A stretch of DNA of 64,000 nucleotides from QQVM01 sp964544885 (GTDB taxonomy: Bacteria > Bacteroidota > Bacteroidia > AKYH767-A > 2013-40CM-41-45). A model generated the notes under the pieces. It had not been told where the DNA came from. It did not search any database and saw only the letters and a program-made list of their open reading frames with translations. Numbering within the stretch: the first letter of the stretch is position 1; every line of letters starts with the position of its first letter. The position numbers and the translations under genes are program-made. The stretch spans positions 1 through 64,000 of the forward strand of contig CAZJDX010000015.1 in the NCBI GenBank assembly GCA_964544885.1, given 5' to 3'. Shown here piece after piece: positions 32,688-41,676 of the stretch.

Positions 32688-34781
32688 ATGAAAAGTTATT
32701 TCATCCGTCTGTCGAATAAACACGAAATCGTATTCAAGTTTGTTTTGGTACTCGCAACTATCCTTTTGATAATCATTGCCTTACCTAAGGAGACGCAATT
32801 CAACTATTCTTACCATAAGGGCAAACCCTGGGCCTTTGACAACCTCATGGCTCCTTTTGATTATGCTATCAATAAGTCGGAAGATGAACTGAACGATGAA
32901 AGGGCAGCTGTGATGCGAAATGCACAGCCGTTTTACCGATATGAACCCAAAATACTGGATAGAAAACTGAAGACTTTCGCTGATGAACTCAATGTGGTAT
33001 GGGCCAAGCGTTTTCAACCCGATCAGAAAGATCAGAAAGTGATTAATCAGTTGGAGAAATCCAAAAAGCTTCAATACGAAATCGGTTCCAATCTGTTAAG
33101 AATGGTCTATGAGAAAGGAATCATTCTTGTCAACGAAAAATCTCCCATGAATAATCCGGACGGTTTACTGACTACCATCCAGGATAATGTAGCTGAGGAA
33201 CATAAACTCAGCGATTTTCATACTATACAATCCGCCTACGATTTTATTGTCCAGGAACTCTCCAAAGTATCGCAAGCCGATGTGCAGATCCTCACGCCGG
33301 TTCTTGAAAACGCGCTGAGCCATAATCTCATTTATGATGATGAGGCAACACGAAAATGGACCAAGCAGGCACTTGACAGGATCTCTGTATCGCGGGGAAT
33401 TGTACAGAAGGATGAAGTGATTATCCTCAAGGGTGAGGTTGTTGATGAACTGAAGTTTCAAAAACTGGAAAGCCTGAAACTGGAAATGCAGAACCAGGAA
33501 GTTTCAGGTTCTTCCGGATGGATGATGTTTCTGGGACATTTTATCCTTGTTTCTCTTGCGATTGGTATGTTGCTCTTGTTTCTGTTTCAGTTCAGGAAGG
33601 AAATTTTTGACGACAATTCAAGAATACTGCTCCTGATGATGCTCATCTTACTCATAACCTATATGTTTTTATGGGCTCTGAAGCTGAACATGTTCGATCT
33701 TTACCTGGTGCCGGTTTGTATTTTACCTATTGTCGTCAGAGCTTTTTACGACACGCGTACGGCTCTTTTCACGCACATCATTACCATGCTGATCATCGGA
33801 TTCGAAGCCCCTTCCGGATTTGAATTTATGTTTATTCAGACGATAGCAGGAATGGTTGCCATCTTCAGCATCGTGAACATGAGCAGAAGAGTTCAGTTTT
33901 TTATTTCCATTCTCATGATCTTTTTAAGCTATACGGTTTCCTTTGTTGGAGTAACCATCCTGCACGAAGCTAACTTCAGAAGCATTGACTGGATGAACCT
34001 GAAATGGTTTCTTGGGAATTCCGTGATAACACTCTTCGCCTTTCCTTTAATCTTCATCTTTGAAAAATCATTCGGTTTTCTTTCGGACGTATCCCTGATG
34101 GAACTTGCCGATTCCAATGCTCCCTTGTTGCGCGAATTATCGCTCAAGGCTCCCGGCACTTTTCAACATTCATTACAGGTGGCAAACCTTGCGGAAGCAG
34201 CCATTTTTCAGATCGGCGGCAATCCGCTCCTGGTAAGGGCGGGGGCGATGTATCATGATATTGGTAAAGTCGATATGCCAATGTATTTCATAGAAAACCA
34301 AAACGCTGCCAGCAATCCGCATGATGAACTTTCATTTGAAGAAAGTGCCCGGATTATCAAGAGCCATGTTATTCGAGGTATTGAAAAAGCCAAAAAACAT
34401 TCCATACCCGAACCCATCATTGACTTCATAAGGACACATCATGGCACCTCTCTGCTACAATATTTTTATCATTCCTTTCTGAAAAACTTCCCAGAAAAAG
34501 TTCCGGATCAGGATGTATTCCGCTATCCGGGTCCTTTACCTTTTTCAAGAGAGACTTCCGTTCTGATGATGGCTGATTCGGTTGAGGCGGCATCCCGGAG
34601 TCTTCATAACCCCGATGCAAAAGCCATCAGTGATCTGGTAGATTCAGTCATTGATAACCAGATGGAACAAAATCAATATGAGAATGCGCCGGTTACACTT
34701 CGGGATCTTACCGAGATCAGGAAAATATTTAAGAAAATGCTGATCAGTATTTACCATGCGCGCATAGAATATCCGCACTGA
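32688..34781 (+). CDS. 7TM-HD family phosphohydrolase (PgpH-like cyclic-di-AMP phosphodiesterase)
   Basis: A 697-residue membrane protein. One N-terminal helix (residues 15-33) is followed by a large extracytoplasmic 7TM-HDED sensor region (34-270). Seven helices come next (about 275-475), then a cytoplasmic HD domain. FQHSLQVANLAEAA, AMYHDIGKVDMPMYF and FIRTHHGTSLLQYF give the metal ligands, with the central HD pair intact. In Listeria the related PgpH degrades cyclic-di-AMP; the same reaction is likely here. The gene has its own promoter and is followed by truA after 60 bases with a separate promoter. No diadenylate cyclase is visible nearby. Confidence 0.92.
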   Translation: MKSYFIRLSNKHEIVFKFVLVLATILLIIIALPKETQFNYSYHKGKPWAFDNLMAPFDYAINKSEDELNDERAAVMRNAQPFYRYEPKILDRKLKTFADELNVVWAKRFQPDQKDQKVINQLEKSKKLQYEIGSNLLRMVYEKGIILVNEKSPMNNPDGLLTTIQDNVAEEHKLSDFHTIQSAYDFIVQELSKVSQADVQILTPVLENALSHNLIYDDEATRKWTKQALDRISVSRGIVQKDEVIILKGEVVDELKFQKLESLKLEMQNQEVSGSSGWMMFLGHFILVSLAIGMLLLFLFQFRKEIFDDNSRILLLMMLILLITYMFLWALKLNMFDLYLVPVCILPIVVRAFYDTRTALFTHIITMLIIGFEAPSGFEFMFIQTIAGMVAIFSIVNMSRRVQFFISILMIFLSYTVSFVGVTILHEANFRSIDWMNLKWFLGNSVITLFAFPLIFIFEKSFGFLSDVSLMELADSNAPLLRELSLKAPGTFQHSLQVANLAEAAIFQIGGNPLLVRAGAMYHDIGKVDMPMYFIENQNAASNPHDELSFEESARIIKSHVIRGIEKAKKHSIPEPIIDFIRTHHGTSLLQYFYHSFLKNFPEKVPDQDVFRYPGPLPFSRETSVLMMADSVEAASRSLHNPDAKAISDLVDSVIDNQMEQNQYENAPVTLRDLTEIRKIFKKMLISIYHARIEYPH

Positions 34782-34794
34782 TCAATATATAATT

Positions 34795-34802
34795 TACCTT
34801 TG
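34795..34802 (+). promoter_or_regulatory. TACCTTTG -7 element for truA
   Basis: A perfect TAnnTTTG about 40 bases ahead of the TTG start of truA; probably drives truA and the ABC exporter. Confidence 0.45.
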
Positions 34803-34841
34803 TAACCTCTTATTGAGGATTAATTTATTACTGCAGGTCAA

Positions 34842-35588
34842 TTGCGATATTTTATTCATCTTTCCTTCTCCGGTACCGCTTATCATGGCTGGCAGTTACA
34901 GGAAAATGCTGTAACGGTCCAGGCTGTGCTCAATCAGGCGCTTGGCACCTTGCTTAAGCAAGAAATCAACACCACAGGTTGCGGCCGCACTGATACCGGT
35001 GTTCATGCGAAGAAATTTTTTGCGCATATTGACCTGGATCTGGACCCGGAAACGCTGCAGGATTGTGTTCATCAGCTCAACTGTATACTTCCGCCTGATA
35101 TCGCAATTCGCAATCTTATTCCGGTTGCACCCGGAGCACATGCACGATTTGATGCCACAGCAAGAACCTATGAATATGCCCTCCATCAGTATAAGGATCC
35201 ATTCCTGCAAGGCTATTCCTGGTATTTTCCACAAAGACTGGATATTCAATTGATGAACCAAATGGCTTCTCTGTTGCCGGAATACACTGACTTTTCATGT
35301 TTCAGTAAATCAGGTTCCGGGAGTTCAACCAACAAGTGCACGGTAAGCTTTGCACGCTGGACAGAAAAGGATGGGAGGCTTTCATTCAGAATCACCGCCA
35401 ACCGTTTCCTGCGGAATATGGTACGTGCAATAGTAGGAACCTTGACGGAAGGCGGAAAAAATAATCTCGGCTTGGATGATTTCAGATCCATTCTGGAAAG
35501 TAAAGACAGGTCGGAAGCCGGACCTTCTGTTCCCGCACATGGTTTGTCTTTAACGGAGGTAATTTATCCCTTTATAAAAAATGACTAA
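34842..35588 (+). CDS. truA: tRNA pseudouridine(38-40) synthase TruA
   Basis: A 248-residue pseudouridine synthase acting on positions 38-40 of the tRNA anticodon arm. RYFIHLSFSGTAYHGWQLQ opens the fold. TTGCGRTDTGVHAKKFFAH (residues 46-64) has the catalytic aspartate in RTDTGVHA. ARTYEYAL, FSKSGS and FRITANRFLRNMVRAIVGTL are further TruA marks. The start codon is TTG at 34842; no ATG exists in frame upstream of the conserved region, so this unusual start is firm. The 3' end overlaps the ABC exporter by eight bases (ATGACTAA), so the two are translationally coupled. Confidence 0.95.
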   Translation: MRYFIHLSFSGTAYHGWQLQENAVTVQAVLNQALGTLLKQEINTTGCGRTDTGVHAKKFFAHIDLDLDPETLQDCVHQLNCILPPDIAIRNLIPVAPGAHARFDATARTYEYALHQYKDPFLQGYSWYFPQRLDIQLMNQMASLLPEYTDFSCFSKSGSGSSTNKCTVSFARWTEKDGRLSFRITANRFLRNMVRAIVGTLTEGGKNNLGLDDFRSILESKDRSEAGPSVPAHGLSLTEVIYPFIKND

Positions 35589-37377
35589 CAGAGGGGAGAG
35601 CGGTAAACTACACCTGGGTCTGTTATCGAGGATTTACGCGATGACCGGGCCCTACAGAAATAAGTTCTGGCTTGCAGTTCTTCTCACCCTTCTTCTGGCC
35701 TTTCTCTCTCCTCTCCGCCCTGTACTGGTTCAATATACGGTTGATCATTTCATCCTTACACCGGATTCAGATGGCCTGCTGAATATGACCTTGCTGATGC
35801 TTGGTCTGATTCTCATTCAAAGTCTGCTTCAGTATTTTCATACTTACCTGACCAACTGGCTCGGTCAAACAGTTATAAAAGACCTGAGAACAAAATTATT
35901 CGGACATATTTCAAAACTCAGACTCAACTATTTTGATAAAACTCCAATCGGAACCCTGGTCACAAGAACTGTCAGCGATCTCGAAACCATAGCAGACATT
36001 TTCAGTGAAGGATTGATTGCCATCATCGGTGACCTGCTGCAATTGCTGGTGATCGTCGCGGTTATGTTCTATATAGACTGGAGGCTTACACTGATCAGCC
36101 TTTCAACCATTCCATTGCTACTTATCGCCACCAGGATCTTCCAGAAAGGCATTCGCTCAGCTTTTCGAGAGGTAAGAACACAGGTAGCCGCGCTGAATAC
36201 ATTTGTGCAGGAACACATTACCGGAATGAGCATAGTACAGGTCTTTAACAGGGAAGAAGTGGAGATGAATCGTTTTGTTGAGATCAACAAAAAACACATG
36301 AAAGCGCACGTACGTTCGGTGTGGTACTATTCAATATTCTTTCCTGTGGTTGAATTACTGACCGCTGCCTCATTGGGTTTATTGGTATGGTGGGGATCCC
36401 ACGGAGTGATGGATGAAAAAGTCAGTCTCGGACATGTCATTGCCTTTATCATGTACATAAACATGTTGTTCAGACCTATCCGGGAATTTGCTGATAAATT
36501 CAATACGCTCCAGATGGGGATGGTCAGTGGTGAAAGAGTTTTTAAAGTGCTTGACACAAACGAATTCATACAGGATCATGGAAGGATCATCCCTGAAAAA
36601 CTGAAAGGTGACATTATCTTTGAAAATGTCTGGTTCTCCTATGAAGATACGGATCAGACTAAGCCGGCAGCTCAGACAGAATGGATATTGAAAGAGCTGA
36701 GTTTTTCAGTTAAAGCCGGACAAACACTTGCTTTAATAGGCGCTACGGGAGCAGGAAAGTCATCCGTGGTAAATCTCATTGGGCGTCAATACGAGTTTCA
36801 GAAGGGCAGGATTCTTGTCGATGATCTGGATATACGAAGCCTGAAACTGGATGCCCTCAGAAAAAATATCGGGATGGTCTTGCAGGACGTATTTCTGTTC
36901 TCCGATACCATCGCAAATAATATTTCTCTCAAAGACCCGTCAATCAGCAGAGAACAGATTATTGAAGCTTCCATCAGTGTGGGAGCACACCGGTTTATTG
37001 AGAAACTTCCCGGAAAATACGACTTCAATGTAATGGAAAGGGGTAGCATGCTATCGACCGGTCAGCGTCAGCTCCTTTCTTTCATTCGCGCCTATGTTTA
37101 TAATCCATCCATACTTATTCTGGATGAAGCCACCTCTTCCATTGATCATGAATCGGAAGAATTAATACAGGAAGCGACCGCCAGACTAACCAGAAACCGG
37201 ACTTCTATTGTGATTGCTCACAGGCTTTCCACTATTCAGAATGCGGATAATATCCTCGTCATGGACAAGGGCAGAATTATTGAGCAGGGCAGGCACCAGG
37301 AACTCCTGAAAAAAGGCGGATCGTATAAACAACTCTATGCGATACAGTTCGCTTCGATGGCGAAGACCGAAGCATAA
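35581..37377 (+). CDS. ABC exporter, fused permease and ATPase
   Basis: A 598-residue half-transporter expected to work as a dimer. The N-terminal six-helix permease covers residues 1-320 (starting with FWLAVLLTLLLAFLSPL). The ATPase follows with Walker A LIGATGAGKSSVV, Q-loop VLQDVFLFSDTI, Walker B SILILDEATSSID, and H-loop VIAHRLSTIQNAD. The signature reads LSTGQRQLL instead of the usual LSGGQ; the key serine and glutamine are kept, and such a variant is common in this MdlB/LmrA-like group. It may export lipids, drugs or peptides. It overlaps truA by eight bases, a positional coupling with no obvious functional link. Confidence 0.93.
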   Translation: MTNRGESGKLHLGLLSRIYAMTGPYRNKFWLAVLLTLLLAFLSPLRPVLVQYTVDHFILTPDSDGLLNMTLLMLGLILIQSLLQYFHTYLTNWLGQTVIKDLRTKLFGHISKLRLNYFDKTPIGTLVTRTVSDLETIADIFSEGLIAIIGDLLQLLVIVAVMFYIDWRLTLISLSTIPLLLIATRIFQKGIRSAFREVRTQVAALNTFVQEHITGMSIVQVFNREEVEMNRFVEINKKHMKAHVRSVWYYSIFFPVVELLTAASLGLLVWWGSHGVMDEKVSLGHVIAFIMYINMLFRPIREFADKFNTLQMGMVSGERVFKVLDTNEFIQDHGRIIPEKLKGDIIFENVWFSYEDTDQTKPAAQTEWILKELSFSVKAGQTLALIGATGAGKSSVVNLIGRQYEFQKGRILVDDLDIRSLKLDALRKNIGMVLQDVFLFSDTIANNISLKDPSISREQIIEASISVGAHRFIEKLPGKYDFNVMERGSMLSTGQRQLLSFIRAYVYNPSILILDEATSSIDHESEELIQEATARLTRNRTSIVIAHRLSTIQNADNILVMDKGRIIEQGRHQELLKKGGSYKQLYAIQFASMAKTEA

Positions 37378-37564
37378 TCCCGTAAGTGTGCAGGAATAAT
37401 CAGGCTATGGTTCCTGAGAAACCTCTCCTCATCATGCGCAAACCTCAATTAATTTAAGAAAAGGTCTACAAACCGCGTTCAGGTATCTTCAATCATTCAT
37501 TCTAAGCAGGACACATCACACAACACGGACTCAAGAGTTACTCCCACGTGATAAATTGTGCTGT

Positions 37565-38437
37565 TCAGTAGGTAGCCTTCATCAACTGCTCAAGTTCATC
37601 AACCTTGTCCATGAAGCCAAGCTTGTGATAAGAGTTCATAAGGTTTCTGATAAGCCGCTGAATCATATCTCTGTTAGTGCAGGGTTCATAATACATCTTC
37701 TCAGGCTGAATGCGAAGCTGCTGAAGAAAACTGTCGATCTCCTTCCGGTGAAAAATATCACCCCTGCTGAATGGGTTTATATAAAAGAGAATATTGCTGT
37801 TATCTCCGACAGGAGAGGGATCGTTCAGTTCGTCTTTGTAACAAAGCACAAAATGCTCCGGCAAATTAACACCGTACACGGGTATACCGGCGCTTCTCGC
37901 AATTTCAAGATAGAGCAGAGACAACATAAGCGGATTTCCTCTCCTTGTCTCAAGTGCGATGTTTATGAATGAATTTTGCGGGGCATGATAATTCTGCGTG
38001 TTTCCGTTGAAACCATGAATATCAAAGAATATCTTGTTTAACACCTTGACCTGCTCCATGGCGGTCAGGTTGTCATTCATCTCCAGCCAGGCATCTTTCC
38101 TGATCTTGTCCAATTGCTTCTGGATATCTTCCTCATCAAGGTCAGGATACTGATAACGCGCGATCAGGATTGCGCCTTTGACAAGTTCGTGTGAACCTGA
38201 ATGCGACCAGACATGGAGCTGATGTTGCAGATCTTCAAACTGAATCCGGTGAATTACGGTCTCAAGTCGCTGCTGAAGTACGGCATCCAGTGAACCGCTC
38301 CAGGCATTCTCCAGAATTGGGATCACATCTTTGCCATAGTGAATAAGCTTGCTTTCAATATGACTGAAAACCTCCTTGTCATTGTCATCCAACAACCGGA
38401 TGAGCGCGTTAATTTCCTGTGGATTGATATTTTTCAT
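37565..38437 (-). CDS. SirB1-like protein with transglutaminase-like domain
   Basis: A 290-residue protein without signal peptide. The C-terminal two-thirds fit the SirB1/transglutaminase-like core 2 fold: VKVLNKIFFDIHGFNGN, then RGNPLMLSLLYLEIARSAGIPVYGVNLPEHFVL in adjacent segments. The usual catalytic cysteine of transglutaminases is missing, as in most SirB1 proteins. A helical repeat-like N-terminal part (residues 1-100) resembles HEAT repeats. SirB1 proteins occur next to translation or lipid genes in many bacteria, but their function is unknown. Convergent with the ABC exporter; the 187-base gap holds no clear hairpin. Confidence 0.85.
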   Translation of the reverse strand: MKNINPQEINALIRLLDDNDKEVFSHIESKLIHYGKDVIPILENAWSGSLDAVLQQRLETVIHRIQFEDLQHQLHVWSHSGSHELVKGAILIARYQYPDLDEEDIQKQLDKIRKDAWLEMNDNLTAMEQVKVLNKIFFDIHGFNGNTQNYHAPQNSFINIALETRRGNPLMLSLLYLEIARSAGIPVYGVNLPEHFVLCYKDELNDPSPVGDNSNILFYINPFSRGDIFHRKEIDSFLQQLRIQPEKMYYEPCTNRDMIQRLIRNLMNSYHKLGFMDKVDELEQLMKATY

Positions 38438-38636
38438 ACCCTCCCTTTAACCGGAGTCGGATGAAAAAGGATACTTCCGGAACTTCCTAATTTTCAACAT
38501 ATGCCTGTTGGAAGTATTTGATGGTTCCCGAAACCCTTGCCGATAAAGGCTTTTAGGAGGGTGGGCTTTCCTCAGTCATGAGGATAAATAATGCCCCGGT
38601 GACAGTATTATGGCATAAATAAGCCCTCTACTTTCT

Positions 38637-38644
38637 TATCTTTG
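38637..38644 (+). promoter_or_regulatory. TATCTTTG -7 element for the SBBP / choice-of-anchor-B pair
   Basis: A perfect TAnnTTTG about 52 bases ahead of the ATG at 38696. Confidence 0.5.
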
Positions 38645-38695
38645 CAAGTCTGTTCCATTAAAATGAAATGCCAAATTTTAATAATTCGATAAAAT

Positions 38696-41665
38696 ATGAA
38701 CATAAAAATCATCCTGACATTTTTCATCCTTTCCCTCAGCTCTATTTCCGTAGCTTATTCGCAAACAATGGCACTTACCTGGCAGAAACATTTCCAGGGT
38801 ACAGGGGATAACTCAGACCGCTTTAACCAGATCATTCCGGATGGAAATGGAAATTATATTGGCGTTGGCTATTCCGTACGTGAGGGGAATTACCGTGACT
38901 TCATTACAGTCAAATTTGACGCGGCAGGCAACCTGGTTTGGGAGCGAACTCTTAACCGAACCCTTAGCAGAAATGAAGAAGCCACTCACGTAGCGCAGGA
39001 TAATCTCGGTAACATCTATGTGGCAGGCTACACCGACGGCGACCTGACCCAGGATGATATTCTGCTGGTAAAGTACAACAGCAGCGGGGTTTATCAATGG
39101 GATACCACATGGAATAGTCCGGCATCACTGGATGATCTGCCAACAGACATAGCCATTGACGGGAACGGCAATATATTCATTACCGGGACTGCAGAACCTG
39201 ATACGGTCACCGGGAGCGAAGATTATATCACACTTAAATTCTCTCCTTCAGGCGGCATTTTGTGGCAGGTTCAATATTCCAGAATTGGGGTCACCTCCGG
39301 GAAAGATGAAGCTGCTGCACTTGCATTGGACTCAAATGGCGACTGCTATGTGACAGGCAGATCATCAAACGGAACAGATGATGATATGCTTACTTTTAAA
39401 TATGATGGTAACAGCGGTGCCGTTCTCTTCACACAATTTTATAACGGTGGCAGCGGTGATGACAGGGGAGTGGACATCGCCGTGGATAATGCCGGCAATA
39501 TTATCGTCACAGGAAGAAGCGATAATGGCAATAATCATGACTTCAGAACCCTTAAATATACCAACACCGGTGGAATTATATGGAGTAAGTTCTATAACGG
39601 ACCTTCCAATCAAAATGACCGGCCTGTCAAACTGTTTATAGATTCTGCAGATAATGTACACGTAACAGGGGAAAGCGATGTGGATAACTCCTCACTGATC
39701 GATTACGATTTTGCCACCATCAAATACAATTCGGCGGGTACCTTGCTTTGGGCCCGCCTGGAGGGTAGTAACGCCGAAAACGACAGCCCTTCCGATATTA
39801 TTGTTGATTCGAACGGTGATGTATTTGTCACCGGGAAAGCAGATATGAATACCAATCTGCTGATCACCAACAATGATTACATGACCGTAAAATACAACTC
39901 GGCCGGCACAAAACAATGGACGAAATTTCATGCCGGCACCCGTACCGGTGGCAGTGATATTGCTTCTTCAATTCAACTCGATGTATCAGGCAATTGTTAT
40001 GTTGCCGGAGGGTCTGAGAACAATATAACACAGAAGGATGCGACTGTTGTCAAATACGATTCCAATGGAAATGTATCCTGGGTTTGGAATCATAACGGCA
40101 AAGGAGACTTTTCTGAAAGCGGCAGGTCGATTGTGATCGATGCGAACGAATTCGCTTACGTTGGCGGCTACTCTTACCGGGAAGGTAGAGAAAGGGATAT
40201 TTTTCTGATCAAACTTGAATCGGACGGAGATACCGTTTGTTCCTTTATCTATGACGGTACTCAGAATGAAGATGACGAACTTTCCGCCATCGCCCTGGAT
40301 GCGAATGGGTTCGTATATGCTACGGGATATACAAAAACCATTGATCAGAAGAGCGACATGTTCACCATGAAATGGAACCCGAATACCTGCGACACCGTCT
40401 GGACCAGGATTTATAATCATTCCTCAAACCAGTCAGACAGAGGCCAGTCGCTGGTAGTTGATGCTTCCGGAAATGTATATGTTACCGGCAGAAGTGACAG
40501 TAACCCGGTGGATACCACGGACAATCTTGATGTTGTCACCATCAAATATGACACAAACGGAAATCAGATCTGGCTGCAACGCTACAATGGACCGGGAAAC
40601 CTGCGTGATGAACCCTCCAGAATCCTTCTTGATAATTCCGGAAATGTTCTCGTCTGCGGACGTGTTGAAAAAGTTAATGATGATGATTTCCTTCTCATCA
40701 AGTATGCATCTTCAAACGGCAATGAAGTCTGGCCCGTCGCATCCATGTATAATGGCCCTTTTGCAAACGACGACAGAGCGCTTGATATGACCATTGATGC
40801 AAATGACAATATCTTTGTATGTGGATACTCACAGACCGGATCAGGAAATTCACCTGATGATGCGGCTGTAGTTCGCTTCGACCCCAATGGGGTCGCTACA
40901 GACTTTTTCCTCTTCGATGGTATCGGTCTGGGAAATGACCAGGCACTTGCCATTACAACCGACTTCCAGAATCAGGTGTATGTCACATTCCGGACTGATG
41001 TTGATCCGACCCCGGCTCTTGCCAATTATAATTATCTTACGATCAAATTTGACAATAACCTGAACCAGCTCTGGCTTAATCCTCCTATGTATAACGGACC
41101 TCTGAACAGCGATGACATTCCGGTTGCCATTACCGTCAATGCCTCCGGCAATACCTTCGTTACCGGTTATTCAAAGAGCGATACATTGAACGGCAGAACC
41201 AATATTGACTGGGTTACCATACGATACGACAGTTTGGGTATTCAGTCTGACTTGGAATCATTTGATGGTGCCCTGGGCGGCGATGATGAACCCAATGCCG
41301 TTGCACTAAAAGCCAATTCCTTGTGGATCACCGGTTTTTCTGTAGGGAATGGAAATAATCAAAAAGACCTGACCACGCTCAGGTATGATCTTGCAGTTGG
41401 ATTTGGAGAAAATCCTTCCCCTGTTGTTAACTCTGTCATTTACCCAAATCCTTTCAATGACAATGCCGTCCTGAAAGTAGATGCCGGCTCGGATTCGCAA
41501 CTTATCCTGAGGATTTTTGATACCCTTGGACAAGAGCTGAAAACTGTCGCCATGAAAGATGACACCTACCAACTGGACAGATCCAATCTGGTCAATGGAA
41601 TTTATTTTTACCAGATCAGTAATGAGGCGGGGATAATTTCCAACGGTAATTTTATCATTGAATAA
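38696..41665 (+). CDS. Secreted SBBP-repeat beta-propeller protein with T9SS sorting domain
   Basis: A 989-residue secreted protein. The signal peptide is residues 1-22 (ending VAYSQ). After it I count about 16 repeats of 50-60 residues following the pattern D-GN-YVTGxSx(n)D-x-TxKYDxxGxxxW, the SBBP beta-propeller unit; this could give two or more propellers. The C-terminal 80 residues (YPNPFNDNAVLKVD, then LVNGIYFYQISNEAG) form a type A T9SS sorting domain. No catalytic motif is visible, so binding or structural roles on the cell surface are likely. The gene is followed after 11 bases by the choice-of-anchor-B gene, making a two-gene secretion operon. Inside repeat 13 there is a 17-base palindrome (40879-40895). 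Confidence 0.92.
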   Translation: MNIKIILTFFILSLSSISVAYSQTMALTWQKHFQGTGDNSDRFNQIIPDGNGNYIGVGYSVREGNYRDFITVKFDAAGNLVWERTLNRTLSRNEEATHVAQDNLGNIYVAGYTDGDLTQDDILLVKYNSSGVYQWDTTWNSPASLDDLPTDIAIDGNGNIFITGTAEPDTVTGSEDYITLKFSPSGGILWQVQYSRIGVTSGKDEAAALALDSNGDCYVTGRSSNGTDDDMLTFKYDGNSGAVLFTQFYNGGSGDDRGVDIAVDNAGNIIVTGRSDNGNNHDFRTLKYTNTGGIIWSKFYNGPSNQNDRPVKLFIDSADNVHVTGESDVDNSSLIDYDFATIKYNSAGTLLWARLEGSNAENDSPSDIIVDSNGDVFVTGKADMNTNLLITNNDYMTVKYNSAGTKQWTKFHAGTRTGGSDIASSIQLDVSGNCYVAGGSENNITQKDATVVKYDSNGNVSWVWNHNGKGDFSESGRSIVIDANEFAYVGGYSYREGRERDIFLIKLESDGDTVCSFIYDGTQNEDDELSAIALDANGFVYATGYTKTIDQKSDMFTMKWNPNTCDTVWTRIYNHSSNQSDRGQSLVVDASGNVYVTGRSDSNPVDTTDNLDVVTIKYDTNGNQIWLQRYNGPGNLRDEPSRILLDNSGNVLVCGRVEKVNDDDFLLIKYASSNGNEVWPVASMYNGPFANDDRALDMTIDANDNIFVCGYSQTGSGNSPDDAAVVRFDPNGVATDFFLFDGIGLGNDQALAITTDFQNQVYVTFRTDVDPTPALANYNYLTIKFDNNLNQLWLNPPMYNGPLNSDDIPVAITVNASGNTFVTGYSKSDTLNGRTNIDWVTIRYDSLGIQSDLESFDGALGGDDEPNAVALKANSLWITGFSVGNGNNQKDLTTLRYDLAVGFGENPSPVVNSVIYPNPFNDNAVLKVDAGSDSQLILRIFDTLGQELKTVAMKDDTYQLDRSNLVNGIYFYQISNEAGIISNGNFIIE

Positions 41666-41676
41666 GAAAAAAAGCC

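Noticed and set aside
38813..41572. Many antisense frames across the SBBP gene
   Set aside because: They reflect the periodic codon pattern of the repeats and have no independent start signals.
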